64,000 nucleotides of DNA from Streptomyces sp. ISL-1. Its GTDB lineage: Bacteria; Actinomycetota; Actinomycetes; Streptomycetales; Streptomycetaceae. A program made the position numbers and the translations under genes. Positions 26,004-35,145 of the stretch are shown one piece after another. Under the pieces are notes generated by a model, which did not search any database, was not told the DNA's origin, and saw only the letters and a list, made by a program, of their open reading frames with translations. The stretch's first letter is position 1, and every line of letters starts with the position of its first letter. The stretch spans positions 411,340-475,339 of the forward strand of contig NZ_JAGGOI010000007.1 in NCBI RefSeq assembly GCF_018614585.1. The letters run 5' to 3'.

Positions 26004-26894
26004 TCAGACCTGCCGGCCGGAGAGACGCTCGACGGAACGCAGCAGGGCCGAGTGGTCGAGGCCGCCGTCGCCCTGGGCGCGCAGCGAGGCGACCAGCTGG
26101 GCGACGACCGCGCCGACGGGCAGCGCGGCGCCGACATTGCGGGCGGCGTCGGTGACGATGCCCATGTCCTTGTGGTGCAGCTCGATCCGGAACCCGGGCT
26201 TGAAGTCCCGGTTCAGGAAGTTGTCCTTCTTGCGCGTCAGCACGGTCGAGCCGGCCAGACCGCCGTTCAGGACATCGAGCGCGGCGGCCAGGTCCACACC
26301 GGACTTCTCCAGGAAGACCACGGCCTCGGCGCAGGCCTGGATGTTGACCGCGACGATCAGCTGGTTGGCGGCTTTCACCGTCTGGCCGGAGCCGTGCGGG
26401 CCGCACAGGACGATGGTCCTGCCGAGGGCCTCGAGGATCGGCCTGGCGCTGTCGAAGTCGGGCCGCTCGCCGCCGACCATGATCGACAGTACGGCCTCGA
26501 TCGCGCCGGCCTCGCCACCGGAGACCGGGGCGTCGAGCACGCGAATGCCCCTTTGTGCACCGGCCTTGCCCAGGTCCACCGAGGTCTGCGGGGTGATCGA
26601 CGACATGTCGATCAGCAGCGCTCCCGGCCTCGCGTTCTCCAGAATGCCGTCGGGGCCGTACGCGATCGCCTCGACCTGCGGGGACGCGGGCACCATCGTG
26701 ATGACGACGCCGGCGTCCTTGACGGCCTCGGCGATGGAGGACGCGACGGTGCCGCCGGCCGCGGCCAGCCGGTCCAGCTTGTCCTGCTCCAGCGTGAAGC
26801 CGGTGACCTCGTAACCCGCCTTCAGAAGGTTCTCGGACATGGGGGAGCCCATGATGCCGAGGCCGATCCAGGCAATTTTGGGGTGGGTGCTCAT
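26004..26894 (-). CDS. glxR: Tartronate semialdehyde reductase (2-hydroxy-3-oxopropionate reductase)
   Basis: A 296-residue beta-hydroxyacid dehydrogenase that reduces tartronate semialdehyde to glycerate with NAD(P)H. It opens with the dinucleotide motif IAWIGLGIMGSPMSENLLKAG. The family signature DAPVSGGEAGA lies near residue 120. The catalytic Lys is in GSGQTVKAANQLIV near residue 172. It acts directly after glyoxylate carboligase. It lies 47 bases downstream of hyi with no operator between, so both are one transcript. Confidence 0.93.
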   Translation of the reverse strand: MSTHPKIAWIGLGIMGSPMSENLLKAGYEVTGFTLEQDKLDRLAAAGGTVASSIAEAVKDAGVVITMVPASPQVEAIAYGPDGILENARPGALLIDMSSITPQTSVDLGKAGAQRGIRVLDAPVSGGEAGAIEAVLSIMVGGERPDFDSARPILEALGRTIVLCGPHGSGQTVKAANQLIVAVNIQACAEAVVFLEKSGVDLAAALDVLNGGLAGSTVLTRKKDNFLNRDFKPGFRIELHHKDMGIVTDAARNVGAALPVGAVVAQLVASLRAQGDGGLDHSALLRSVERLSGRQV

Positions 26895-26941
26895 GGGGGT
26901 GCCTTCCTAACAGCTTTGGTACGTCAGCGAGTTCAGCGAGT

Positions 26942-27781
26942 TCAGCGGGCCGCGCGGGCCTCGGCGGCCAGCCAGCCGAAGGACTCCGCGCTCGGGCGGT
27001 CGCCGGCCTTGTACTCCAGGCCGACCCAGCCGTCGTAACCGGCCTTCGTCAGCTCGTCGAGCAACAGCTCGAGCGGCAGCGATCCGGTGCCCGGCGCGCC
27101 GCGGCCCGGGTTGTCCGCGATCTGGACGTGACCGGCCTTGTCGGCGTACGCCGCGATGACCTGGCTGACGTCCTCGCCATTCATCGACAGGTGATAGACG
27201 TCGAGGAGGAACTTCGCGTTGCCAAGGCCCGTCGCCGCGTTCACCCTGTCGACGACCTCGATCGCGGCCGGGGCGCTCACCAGCGGGTAGAGCGGGGACT
27301 CGGGCTTGTTCAAGGTCTCGACCAGCAGGATCGCGCCGACCCGGTCGGCGGCGCGGGCGGCGAGCACCAGGTTCTCCAGAGCGAGGGCGTCCTGGGTCCG
27401 CGGGTCGACGCCCTCGACGCGGTTGCCGTACAGCGCGTTGAGCGCCTTGCAGCCGACCGAGGCGGCGAAGTCCGCGGCCACGTCGATGTTGGCGCGGAAG
27501 CGGTCGGACTCCCCGCCGGGCACGGAGAGCGCGCCGCGGTCGGGGCCCGGCAGCCGCCCGGCGTAGAAGTTCAGGCCCACCAGCTGGGTGCCGGCCTCGC
27601 CGAGCGCCTTCTTGAGGGCGTCGAGCTCGGTCTGCGGCGGGGTGGGGGTCTCGATCCAGGGCCACCACAGCTCGACCGCTGTGAAGCCGGCGGCGGCCGC
27701 TGCCGCCGGGCGCTCCAGGAGCGGGAGTTCCGTGAAGAGGATCGAAAGGTTCACATCGAAGCGCTGGTCCGTGTATCCCAT
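26942..27781 (-). CDS. hyi: Hydroxypyruvate isomerase
   Basis: A 279-residue TIM-barrel enzyme of the xylose-isomerase-like superfamily that interconverts hydroxypyruvate and tartronate semialdehyde. Typical segments are LSILFTELPLLERPAAAAAAGFTAVELWWPW at the start, VGLNFYAGRLPGPDRG near residue 80, LLVETLNKPESPLYPLV near 155, LDVYHLSMNGEDV near 190 and GWVGLEYKAGDRPSAESFGWL at the end. Metal ligands are the Glu of VETLN, the Asp of LDVYH, the His of AGHVQIAD and the Glu of GLEYK. ATG 27781 has AAGGAG upstream. The promoter carries the operator pair shared with gcl. Confidence 0.92.
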   Translation of the reverse strand: MGYTDQRFDVNLSILFTELPLLERPAAAAAAGFTAVELWWPWIETPTPPQTELDALKKALGEAGTQLVGLNFYAGRLPGPDRGALSVPGGESDRFRANIDVAADFAASVGCKALNALYGNRVEGVDPRTQDALALENLVLAARAADRVGAILLVETLNKPESPLYPLVSAPAAIEVVDRVNAATGLGNAKFLLDVYHLSMNGEDVSQVIAAYADKAGHVQIADNPGRGAPGTGSLPLELLLDELTKAGYDGWVGLEYKAGDRPSAESFGWLAAEARAAR

Positions 27782-27794
27782 AAGGGTGCGCTCC

Positions 27795-27830
27795 TTCCGT
27801 ATCGCGGAAGTCAGTTTCTGCCTAACGGAA
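27795..27830. promoter_or_regulatory. Paired TTCCG-type operators before hyi
   Basis: TTCCGTATCGCGGAA at 27795-27809 (perfect TTCCG/CGGAA arms) and TTCTGCCTAACGGAA at 27816-27830, 21 bases apart start to start, exactly as before gcl. The first overlaps the region just upstream of the ribosome site, so the bound protein is more likely a repressor. Confidence 0.75.
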
Positions 27831-27909
27831 GATTGCCTGGCGGGCGGGAGGGCTGTCAAGGCCGGGCCTGCAATGGGCCCGCAAAACCCGCAACGGGCCC
27901 ACAAAAAGA

Positions 27910-27967
27910 GCCTCCCGAGCGAGGTCGGAAGGCCTGTCCAGGCTTCCGCCGTCCCCGCTCGGGAGGC
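27910..27967. terminator. Large hairpin between hyi promoter and mce operon end
   Basis: GCCTCCCGAGCG at 27910 pairs with CGCTCGGGAGGC ending at 27967, with an inner GGAAG/CTTCC stem. It lies about 80 bases past the end of the last mce-associated gene, which reads toward it, and would terminate the mce operon. Confidence 0.75.
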
Positions 27968-28044
27968 ACTTGGGTGGTTCTCGGCTGATTCTCGGGCGCT
28001 ACGGTCCGGGGCCCGCGGTCCGCGGTCCGGGGCCCGCGCGGGTG

Positions 28045-28806
28045 CTACAGAGCGTCGACCGCGCTCACCTTCCAGCCCGCGGAGGTGAGCGTGAGGGTCA
28101 TCCGTACCCGGTTCAGGTCCACGCGGGGCCCGGAAATCTGGGTGCTGGTGGTGACCTGGTTGACGAAGAGCAGGACGACGGCCCGGTCCGGCGAGGCCGA
28201 CACCACCGATGCCGCCGGCGCGCCACCGCCCGCCGGCTTCACCACCGTCGCTTTGACCACGCCCTGGTACTTCTTGGCGGTCGGGGCCACCACTTTGCTG
28301 GTCGTCCGCCGGTACTCGTCGCGGAAGGAACCCGTCAGGTGGCCGCGCGCCGAGGCGAAGTCCCGGTCCAGATGCCGGTGGTCGTACGACAGGATCACGG
28401 GAGCCGCCTTCTGGGCGGCTGTCAGTGCCTGTGCCCGCGCCCGGTCCGTCTGCCGGGCCTCCAGGTACTTCCAGCCCAGCACCGAGACGGCGACCAGCCC
28501 CGCCACGACCAGGACGGCGAGCACAGCGGTCACGAGTCCGCGCTGCCGCCACCGCGACGGCCGGGCGGGGCCGTCGCCGTCCTTCTCCGCGGCCTTCTTC
28601 GCGGCCGGTTCCTCGACGGGGTCCTCCGTCTCCAGGACCCGCCCGACGGCCACCAAGGGCGGGACCTGCGTTTCGTCGAGTTCGGAGTCCGGCCCGGGGC
28701 CCGGGCCGGTGCGCTCGGCGCGCCTGGCTGCGGCACGGGTGGCCGCGGCCATGGACCGGCTTCCGGGTGAGCCGGCGCGGCGGCTCCGTGTGCTGGGGTT
28801 CGCCAC
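28045..28806 (-). CDS. Mce-associated membrane protein (second)
   Basis: A 253-residue protein with a cytoplasmic, charged N-terminus (about 1-95), one membrane helix (GLVTAVLAVLVVAGLVAVSVLGW) and an extracytoplasmic beta-rich domain of about 130 residues ending SAGWKVSAVDAL. The layout matches Mas proteins encoded after mceF, which stabilise the importer. GTG 28806 follows GAGGAG. It lies 65 bases after the first Mas gene; the gap holds a run of TACG-like short repeats but no terminator. Confidence 0.8.
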   Translation of the reverse strand: MANPSTRSRRAGSPGSRSMAAATRAAARRAERTGPGPGPDSELDETQVPPLVAVGRVLETEDPVEEPAAKKAAEKDGDGPARPSRWRQRGLVTAVLAVLVVAGLVAVSVLGWKYLEARQTDRARAQALTAAQKAAPVILSYDHRHLDRDFASARGHLTGSFRDEYRRTTSKVVAPTAKKYQGVVKATVVKPAGGGAPAASVVSASPDRAVVLLFVNQVTTSTQISGPRVDLNRVRMTLTLTSAGWKVSAVDAL

Positions 28807-28871
28807 GATGTCTCTCCTCACTGGTGGTACGCGGTACGCGATACGTGCTACGGGGTGTCCGGGCGACGCGG

Positions 28872-29447
28872 TCAGCCGACGAACTCGACGTTGGACGTCA
28901 GCCAGCGACCCTTGTCGAGCACAAGGTCGAGCTGCAGCCGGTAGGTGCGGGCCTGCCCCCCGGGGGCGGCGGTATTGGTCACCTTGCTGTCGGCGACCAC
29001 CAGAACCCGCGCGGTGTTCTCGTCGGCCCGGGTGATGCCCGCTTCGAGCACCTGGCCCTCGGAGACCGACTTGTTCGCGGCCACCAGCTTCGTGAGTTCC
29101 ACGGTCTGCGCCGCGAACTGCTCCTTGAAGTCCCCTGCGGCGCCCTTCAGCACGGTCTTGCTGTCCCGTGCGTAGTGCCGGTAGTCGAGCGAGGTGAAGT
29201 TCAGCGCCGACTGGCGTGCCGCGGCCAGAATGGCCTGATGCCGCTGTTCCTGCGTGCGCTGCTCGTACAGCTGGACAGTCAGCCACCCGCTCAGCGCCGT
29301 CGTCACGACAGTCGCCACGGCGAGCGTCGCGGGCATTGCCCTCCCACGCCGTGCGGCTTCGACCAGCCTGATACCCAGCTCGCGCAGCCGCCGTGTCGCG
29401 CGCGCGACGCGGCCGCCGGTCATGCCATCGGTCCGACGAGCAGCCAT
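28872..29447 (-). CDS. Mce-associated membrane protein (first)
   Basis: A protein of about 191 residues with a short basic N-terminus, one membrane helix (MPATLAVATVVTTALSGWLTV) and an extracytoplasmic domain of about 125 residues with LDYRHYARDSKTVLKGAAGD and a terminal RWLTSNVEFVG. This is the typical Mas design and resembles the next gene, so the two are paralogues. ATG 29447 has AAAGGA upstream and overlaps mceF by 28 bases. ATG 29423, an ATGA overlap, is an alternative that removes eight residues. Confidence 0.8.
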   Translation of the reverse strand: MAARRTDGMTGGRVARATRRLRELGIRLVEAARRGRAMPATLAVATVVTTALSGWLTVQLYEQRTQEQRHQAILAAARQSALNFTSLDYRHYARDSKTVLKGAAGDFKEQFAAQTVELTKLVAANKSVSEGQVLEAGITRADENTARVLVVADSKVTNTAAPGGQARTYRLQLDLVLDKGRWLTSNVEFVG

Positions 29448-30700
29448 TGCCACGAGTCCTTTCCCAACGCGTTCTGTTCTCCGCCCGTCGAGCCGATCTC
29501 GACGAACGATCCGTCCGGTCCGGCCGCCGCGCCGGTCTCCGGGTCGTACGGGGTGATGAACGAGGCCGGGCCGGCCCCGCCGGAAGCGGCGGATCCTGAG
29601 GCGCCGGGCGCGTTCTGGGCGCCGCGGACCGAGGTCTTGGAGCCGCGCGGGGCCGTGCAGCGTGCGGCGGTGTTCGCCGGCCGCTCGCTGGTGTCCGCGG
29701 GGTCGCGGCGCTGCGTCCCGTAGCCCTGCCGGCACGCCGGCGGCTCGTCGGCGTTGACGACCATGCCGAAGTGGGTGGTGCCGTCGCCCGGGATCACCGT
29801 GAAGCTGCCCGCCACCACCACGGGAAAGGTGACAAGCGCCTGTTCCACGCCCGGCAGCCGCGCGACCGTGATCTGGCCGCCGCTGATCAGATTGCCCAAC
29901 AGCACCGGAAGGTGCGTCCGGTTGGCCTTCAGCAGCGAGTTCAGCTCGTTCGCCGCGGGCGCGCCCGCGCCGGTCAGCCTGCGGATGTCGCCGTCGCTGG
30001 ACTTCAACTCGGCGGTGAGGTCGGCCAGGTCGCGGGAGAACGACTTGATGGCCGAGCCCTTGTCGGCCTGCGTCTTGAGGGCCTTGCGCGAGTCCTCGAT
30101 CAGCGCGATGGTCTGCGGGAGCGAGTCGGACGCCGACTCGACCAGCAGGTTGCCCGAGTCCACCAGCCGGCTCAGGTGCGGGCCGGTGCCGGCGAAGGCC
30201 TTGCCCAGCTCGTCGACCGTGATCCGCAGATCGTCCTTGCCGACGGACTTCACCAGGTGGTCCAGGCTCAGCACGAGATCCGTGGACGGCAGCGGCACCC
30301 GGGTGTCACCGCGCGCGATCGTGCTGCCGTCCCGCAGGTAGGGGCCGTCGGTGACGCGTGGCTGCAGGTCGACGTACTGCTCGCCGACAGCCGAACGGTG
30401 CGCCACCACGGCCAGAGTGTCCGCCGGTATCCGCTGTCCGTCCTCGATGTCCAGCGCCACCGACACACCCTCGGAGCCGGTCAGCCGCAGCTCGCCGACC
30501 CGGCCCACCGGCACTCCGCGATAGGTGACCTCGGCGCCCTGGAAGATGCCTCCGGACGCGGCGAAGTCGGCCCGCACGGTGTACCCGCGGTCGAGGACCG
30601 CGTCGGACAGCCCCGTGTACTGGACGCCGACGTAGGACACTCCGACGGCCGTGACGACGGCGAAGGCGACCAACTGCGTCTTGACGCTGCGTGTGATCAC
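29420..30700 (-). CDS. mceF: MceF, Mce-family substrate-binding protein
   Basis: A 426-residue protein with an N-terminal membrane anchor (TQLVAFAVVTAVGVSYVGVQY), an MCE/MlaD beta-barrel domain (about 40-115, with EVTYRGVPVGRVGELRLTGS) and a long helical region (about 150-300) that builds the tunnel of Mce complexes. The C-terminal 100 residues are low-complexity. GTG 30700 overlaps the mceE stop (GTGA). It is the last of six mce genes, hence F by order and by its YVGVxYxGL anchor. Confidence 0.88.
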   Translation of the reverse strand: MITRSVKTQLVAFAVVTAVGVSYVGVQYTGLSDAVLDRGYTVRADFAASGGIFQGAEVTYRGVPVGRVGELRLTGSEGVSVALDIEDGQRIPADTLAVVAHRSAVGEQYVDLQPRVTDGPYLRDGSTIARGDTRVPLPSTDLVLSLDHLVKSVGKDDLRITVDELGKAFAGTGPHLSRLVDSGNLLVESASDSLPQTIALIEDSRKALKTQADKGSAIKSFSRDLADLTAELKSSDGDIRRLTGAGAPAANELNSLLKANRTHLPVLLGNLISGGQITVARLPGVEQALVTFPVVVAGSFTVIPGDGTTHFGMVVNADEPPACRQGYGTQRRDPADTSERPANTAARCTAPRGSKTSVRGAQNAPGASGSAASGGAGPASFITPYDPETGAAAGPDGSFVEIGSTGGEQNALGKDSWQWLLVGPMA

Positions 30701-31983
30701 GGCTGCATCCCCTTCAGCATGAGCTCCGCGAGGGCGAGATCGACTCCGGGCGGGTAGCCTTCGGTGTTTTCGGTGGGTTCGTCGTACGAGGCGTATCCGC
30801 TGGTGCACACCGGTGGGCACAGCGGATCGGCGGGCGCCGACGGGCCGCCCGGGACCCCTGGCGTGGCCGTCGGTGTGGAGGGCCGTGGCAGGCCGGGAGC
30901 TCCTGGCACCTCGGGGAGCTCCGGGGCGCCCGGGAGTTCCGGAACTCCGGGTTTCCCCGGGGCGTTGGGCTTCCCCTTCCCGTCGCCGAGGTTGCCGTAG
31001 ATGCTTGCGAGATCGAGATCGGCGGTGATCTTGAGATTGACGTAATCGCCCTTGATGGCGTCCGTCGCATTGCGCGGGAACGGATACGTCGTCATGAGCT
31101 CCAGGGCATTGGGCAGATCGTTGCCCGCCTTGTTCAGCTGCTGCAGGATCGGCCGCAGGCTCGTCAGATTCGCGACCACATCGTCCCGCGAGGCATTGAT
31201 CACCCGGGTGCCCGTCGTGCCCAGCTTCGACAGAGAGGTGAGCATCCGTGTCAGGTTCCGGCGCTGGTCGGCCAGCACCTTCAGGGCGGGCGGCATGGTG
31301 TCGACGGCCTGGGCTACCGTCGTCTTCTCCTTGGCGAGTCGCTTGGTCAGCCGGTCGAGGCCGTTCAGCGCGCGGATGATCTCCGCGCGCTGGCTGTCGA
31401 GACCGCCGAGGAAGGTGTCCAGCTCCGTGAGCAGGGACTTGACCCGGTCCTCCCGGCCCGCCAGGGCCTCGTTCAGCTCTGTGGTGATGGTCTTGAGCTG
31501 GGCCACTCCGCCGCCGTTGAGCAGAGCCGACAACGCGGCCAGCACCTCTTCGATCTCCGGGTTGCGGCCACTGCGGTCCAGCGGGATCCGGGCGCCGTCG
31601 GTGAGCTTGCCGACGGGTGCGGTACCCGCCGGGGCGGACAGCGCCACGTACTTCTCACCGAGCATGCTGGTCTGGCGCAGCTCGGCCACCGCGTTGGCGG
31701 GCAGTTTCACCGAATCGGCCACCCGCAGCCGCACCCGGGCGTGCCAGCCGGTCAACTCCACCTTCTCGACGGCGCCCACGGTGACGTTGTTGACCTTCAC
31801 GGACGACTGGGGAACCAGATCGAGTACGTCCCTGAACTCGACGGTGACCCGGAAGGCGTTGCCGTCCGTGGCGGCGCCCCCGGGCAGTTGGACGTCGTAC
31901 CACCCGTTGACATCGCAGCCGGAAATCAACAGCGAGCCGACGGCCGCCCAGGCGGCTGCCCTCCCCTTGCGCAGCGCGCTCAT
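30697..31983 (-). CDS. mceE: MceE, lipoprotein Mce-family protein
   Basis: A 428-residue Mce protein with a lipoprotein signal: a hydrophobic start and LISGC lipobox at about residue 23. The MCE domain (about 40-120) contains SSVKVNNVTVGAVEKVELTG. A helical tunnel region follows, then a Pro/Gly-rich tail of short PGxP repeats (about 330-400). The lipobox is the feature that marks MceE (LprK) in every mce operon. The ATG overlaps the mceD stop (ATGA). Confidence 0.9.
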   Translation of the reverse strand: MSALRKGRAAAWAAVGSLLISGCDVNGWYDVQLPGGAATDGNAFRVTVEFRDVLDLVPQSSVKVNNVTVGAVEKVELTGWHARVRLRVADSVKLPANAVAELRQTSMLGEKYVALSAPAGTAPVGKLTDGARIPLDRSGRNPEIEEVLAALSALLNGGGVAQLKTITTELNEALAGREDRVKSLLTELDTFLGGLDSQRAEIIRALNGLDRLTKRLAKEKTTVAQAVDTMPPALKVLADQRRNLTRMLTSLSKLGTTGTRVINASRDDVVANLTSLRPILQQLNKAGNDLPNALELMTTYPFPRNATDAIKGDYVNLKITADLDLASIYGNLGDGKGKPNAPGKPGVPELPGAPELPEVPGAPGLPRPSTPTATPGVPGGPSAPADPLCPPVCTSGYASYDEPTENTEGYPPGVDLALAELMLKGMQP

Positions 31984-33119
31984 GCACGGGCCTCCAGGAT
32001 TCCGCCGAGGGTCTTGTCCACCGGTCCCGTGCCCGCGGTCGGCACGTTCGGCGAAAGCTTCGGAAGGTCGTCGAACAGTTTCTCCAGCTCCCGGCAGTCG
32101 GGGTTCTTCCCGCCGGTGTCACCGGTCGTCCTCAGCACCGAGCACAGCAGCGCGGCCGGGTCCTGGGGATGGTCGGGGTTGTTACGGGTGTCGAGGGTGC
32201 CGGAGGACGGGTTGTAGGCGTTCTGCAGATTGGACAGCCCGGTGGGGGCGACCTCAAGCAGCTCGGCCAGCGCCGCCCGCTGGGTGACCAGCACCTTGGT
32301 GACCTTGCTGAGGCCTTTCACATCGGCCGTCAGCGATTTCTTGTTCGCCTTCACGAACTCCGTCACATCGCGCAGCGCCACCCCCAGATTCCGCAGTGCC
32401 GCCGCGAGGTCCTTGCGCTCCCCGGCCAGCTGGTCGGCCACCTTGGCGAGGTTGTCGTTGAAGGAACGGACACTGTCGTCGTCGGCCGCCAGAGCGGCCG
32501 TGAACACCTGCAGATTCCGTACGGTGCCGAACAGGTCCTGCCGGCCGTCGGACAGCGTGCCGACCGCCTGCGACAGGTCCTCCACCGTCTGGTGCAGCTG
32601 CTTTCCCTGGCCATGGAGGTTGTCCGCGCTCACCCCGAGCAGCCGGGACAGCGAACCGTCCGCGTTCGCTCCGCGCGGTCCGAGCGCCTCGGCCGTCGTG
32701 TGGAGGCTGTCGAACACGCGGTCCAGTTCGACCGGGACGGCCGTGCGGTGCTCGGGGATGACGGCGCCGTCCCTGAGTGCGGGACCGCTCCGGTACACCG
32801 GCAGCAGCTGCAGGTAACGGTCGCTGACCACCGAGGAGTTGATGATCGCGGCCTTGGCGTCCGCGGGGACCTTGCGCCCGGCCTCGTACTCCAGCTCCAC
32901 CCGCACCCGGTTGCCGCTGGGCGTGATCTTCTTGACCTCGCCGATGCGGACACCGAGGACGCGTACGTCCGAGCCGGGGTAGATGCCGACGGTGCGCGGG
33001 AAGTACGCCGTGACCTGGACCGGCGACGAGCGTGGCCAGAGCACGATCGTCCCGGCGGCGACCAGCACCAGCGCGGTGGCCAGAGCCAGTCGTCGTTTCA
33101 TCGGAAGCCTGAGAGTCAT
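31980..33119 (-). CDS. mceD: MceD, Mce-family substrate-binding protein
   Basis: A 379-residue protein with an N-terminal anchor (RLALATALVLVAAGTIVLWP), an MCE domain (about 32-110: TVGIYPGSDVRVLGVRIGEVKKI) and long helices thereafter (about 130-330). It lies fourth in the mce series. The ATG overlaps the mceC stop (ATGA). With its five partners it should form the envelope-spanning lipid conduit. Confidence 0.88.
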   Translation of the reverse strand: MTLRLPMKRRLALATALVLVAAGTIVLWPRSSPVQVTAYFPRTVGIYPGSDVRVLGVRIGEVKKITPSGNRVRVELEYEAGRKVPADAKAAIINSSVVSDRYLQLLPVYRSGPALRDGAVIPEHRTAVPVELDRVFDSLHTTAEALGPRGANADGSLSRLLGVSADNLHGQGKQLHQTVEDLSQAVGTLSDGRQDLFGTVRNLQVFTAALAADDDSVRSFNDNLAKVADQLAGERKDLAAALRNLGVALRDVTEFVKANKKSLTADVKGLSKVTKVLVTQRAALAELLEVAPTGLSNLQNAYNPSSGTLDTRNNPDHPQDPAALLCSVLRTTGDTGGKNPDCRELEKLFDDLPKLSPNVPTAGTGPVDKTLGGILEARA

Positions 33120-34105
33120 CGCGAGCCTCCCGTCCGCGGAACCACCGGAGCGGCGACCAGGTTCTGGATGTAGCTGTCGAACCAGCGGCCGTTGCCGAGG
33201 GTGTTGGTGAACACCCGTATATAGGGGGCGAGCAGCTTGACGCTGCGGTCGAGGGAGGCCTGATTGCGTTCGAGCATGCTGACCACCGCGTTCAGGCCCT
33301 TGAGCGCCGGGCCGATCTCCTTGCGGTTGTCCTCAACTAGGCCGGAGAGCTGGATGCCCAGCGCGGCCGAGCTCTTGAGCAGCGCATGGATGGCCGCACG
33401 CCGCCGGGTGATCTCCTGGAACAGCTTGTCGCCGTCCTTGACCACCCGGGAGAAGTCGCCGGAACGCTTGGAGAGGACGCCCGTGACTCCGTTGGCGTGA
33501 TCGAGGAGTTCGCGCAGGGCCTCGTCGCGGGACGCCACCGTACGGGAGATCCTCGAAAGCCCCTTGACGGAAGCCTGCACGTCGGCCGGCGAGTCCTTGA
33601 AGGTGGCGGAGATGGTGTCCAGGGCTTTCGCCAGCTGGTCCGTGTCGACTTTCTCCGTGGTGGTGGTCAGATCACTGAACGCCGCCACGACGTCGTACGC
33701 CGGAACCGTACGGTTCAGCGGGATCTCGCTGCCCGCAGCCAGCTGCCCCGTCCCCTTGGGCTGCAGCGCGAGGTACTTGGCGCCCAGGATCGTCTTGATC
33801 CGGATGGCCGCGCCGGTCCTGGTGCCGAACTCCGGGTCGCCCTTGACCCGGAAGGTGATCTTCACATGGTCGCCGTCCAGATCGACCTCGTCGACCTTGC
33901 CGACCTTGACCCCGGCGATGCGCACCTCGTCGCCGGGCTTGAGGCCGCCCGCTTCCGAGAAGGCCGCGCTGTACGTCTCGCCGCTGCCGATCAGCGGGAG
34001 GCTGTCGGCGTTGAACGCCGCGACGGCCAGCAGCGCGAGCGTGGAGATGCCGGCGGCCCCGATCACCACGGGGTTCCGTTCACGGAAGGGGATCACTGGC
34101 CGCAC
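33116..34105 (-). CDS. mceC: MceC, Mce-family substrate-binding protein
   Basis: A 329-residue protein, the shortest of the six. It has an anchor at residues 10-30 (PVVIGAAGISTLALLAVAAF), an MCE domain (about 40-120: AGGLKPGDEVRIAGVKVGKVDEVDL) and a helical region with SFKDSPADVQASVKGLSRISRTV-type wording. It ends with the NTLGNGRWFDSYIQNL segment common to MceC. It overlaps mceB by 13 bases. Confidence 0.87.
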   Translation of the reverse strand: MRPVIPFRERNPVVIGAAGISTLALLAVAAFNADSLPLIGSGETYSAAFSEAGGLKPGDEVRIAGVKVGKVDEVDLDGDHVKITFRVKGDPEFGTRTGAAIRIKTILGAKYLALQPKGTGQLAAGSEIPLNRTVPAYDVVAAFSDLTTTTEKVDTDQLAKALDTISATFKDSPADVQASVKGLSRISRTVASRDEALRELLDHANGVTGVLSKRSGDFSRVVKDGDKLFQEITRRRAAIHALLKSSAALGIQLSGLVEDNRKEIGPALKGLNAVVSMLERNQASLDRSVKLLAPYIRVFTNTLGNGRWFDSYIQNLVAAPVVPRTGGSR

Positions 34106-35145
34106 CTCGCCCGCGCGACGTGCAGCTCCGGGGTGAGCACCTGCCTGGTCTTCGGCAGCACGATCCGGCCGTCGAAGTCACAGAGGTAGAAGTTGAACCA
34201 GGAGCCGTAGGACGCCGTCCCCGTCAACTTGTTCAGCTTGTTAGGCAGCCGTTTCAGGACGCCCTCCACGGTCTTCTCGTTCCTGTTCAGCGTTCCGGTG
34301 AGGTCGGTCAGCTCGGCGATGTCGTCGCGCAGCGGCGGGCGGGCGTCCTCGATCAATCCCGAAGTGGCCTCGGTCAGCCGGCCGATGTTGGTCAACGACT
34401 CGCCGATGGGCTTGCGGTCGGCGGACAGTCCGGAGATCAGCCGCTGCAACTGCTTGAGCAGTGCGGAGAAGCGGGCGCCGCGCTTGTCCAGCGTCGTCAG
34501 CACCTCGTTGAGGTTGTCGATCACGGACCCGACGAGCTTGTCGCGGTCGGCGAGTGTGGTGGTCAGCGAGGCGGTGTGAGCGAGCAGGCTCTTCACCGTC
34601 CCGCCCTCTCCCTGCAGGGTCTTGATGATCTCGGTGGCGAGCTGGTTCATGTCGTCGGGGCTCAGTGCCGCGAAGAGCGGCTTGAATCCGTTGAGCAGCG
34701 CGTTGAGATCGAGCGCCGGCTGGGTCCTGGCCAGCGGGATCCTGGCGCCGGGCGCCAGCGGCGTCCCGTCACCCGCGCCCTCCGTCAGCGCGACGTACCG
34801 CTGCCCGACCAGATTCCGGTAGCGGATGACGGCGCCGGTGCTGGAGAACAGCGGGCGGTTGTGGTCGACGGTGAAGGTGACTTCCGCCAGCGTGCGGTCC
34901 TGGATCCTGCCGCCCTTGATCCGGATGTCCTCGACCTCGCCGACCCGCACTCCCGCCACCCTGATGTCGTCGCCCTCCTCCAGGCTGGTGACGTCGCTGA
35001 ACACCGCGCGGTAGGTCTCCTGCGGGGTGAAGGAGAGATTGACGATGGTGACCGCGAGCATCGCCGTCACCAGCACCGTCACCACGGCGAAGACACTGAA
35101 CTTGATCAGCGGGGCCGCGGTCTGGATGGCTCCTGACTTCGTCAT
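34093..35145 (-). CDS. mceB: MceB, Mce-family substrate-binding protein
   Basis: A 350-residue protein. The anchor is at about 12-35 (FSVFAVVTVLVTAMLAVTIV). The MCE domain runs about 40-125 (VTSLEEGDDIRVAGVRVGEVEDI). A coiled/helical region follows, and the protein ends GSWFNFYLCDFDGRIVLP, a phrase typical of MceB. Its ATG overlaps the mceA stop. Confidence 0.88.
   Translation of the reverse strand: MTKSGAIQTAAPLIKFSVFAVVTVLVTAMLAVTIVNLSFTPQETYRAVFSDVTSLEEGDDIRVAGVRVGEVEDIRIKGGRIQDRTLAEVTFTVDHNRPLFSSTGAVIRYRNLVGQRYVALTEGAGDGTPLAPGARIPLARTQPALDLNALLNGFKPLFAALSPDDMNQLATEIIKTLQGEGGTVKSLLAHTASLTTTLADRDKLVGSVIDNLNEVLTTLDKRGARFSALLKQLQRLISGLSADRKPIGESLTNIGRLTEATSGLIEDARPPLRDDIAELTDLTGTLNRNEKTVEGVLKRLPNKLNKLTGTASYGSWFNFYLCDFDGRIVLPKTRQVLTPELHVARARCGQ

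Noticed and set aside
26942..28552. Extension of the hyi frame upstream to 28552 as a fusion protein
   Set aside because: The added part overlaps the hyi operator, a large hairpin and the end of the mce-associated gene. The enzyme N-terminus is clear at 27781.
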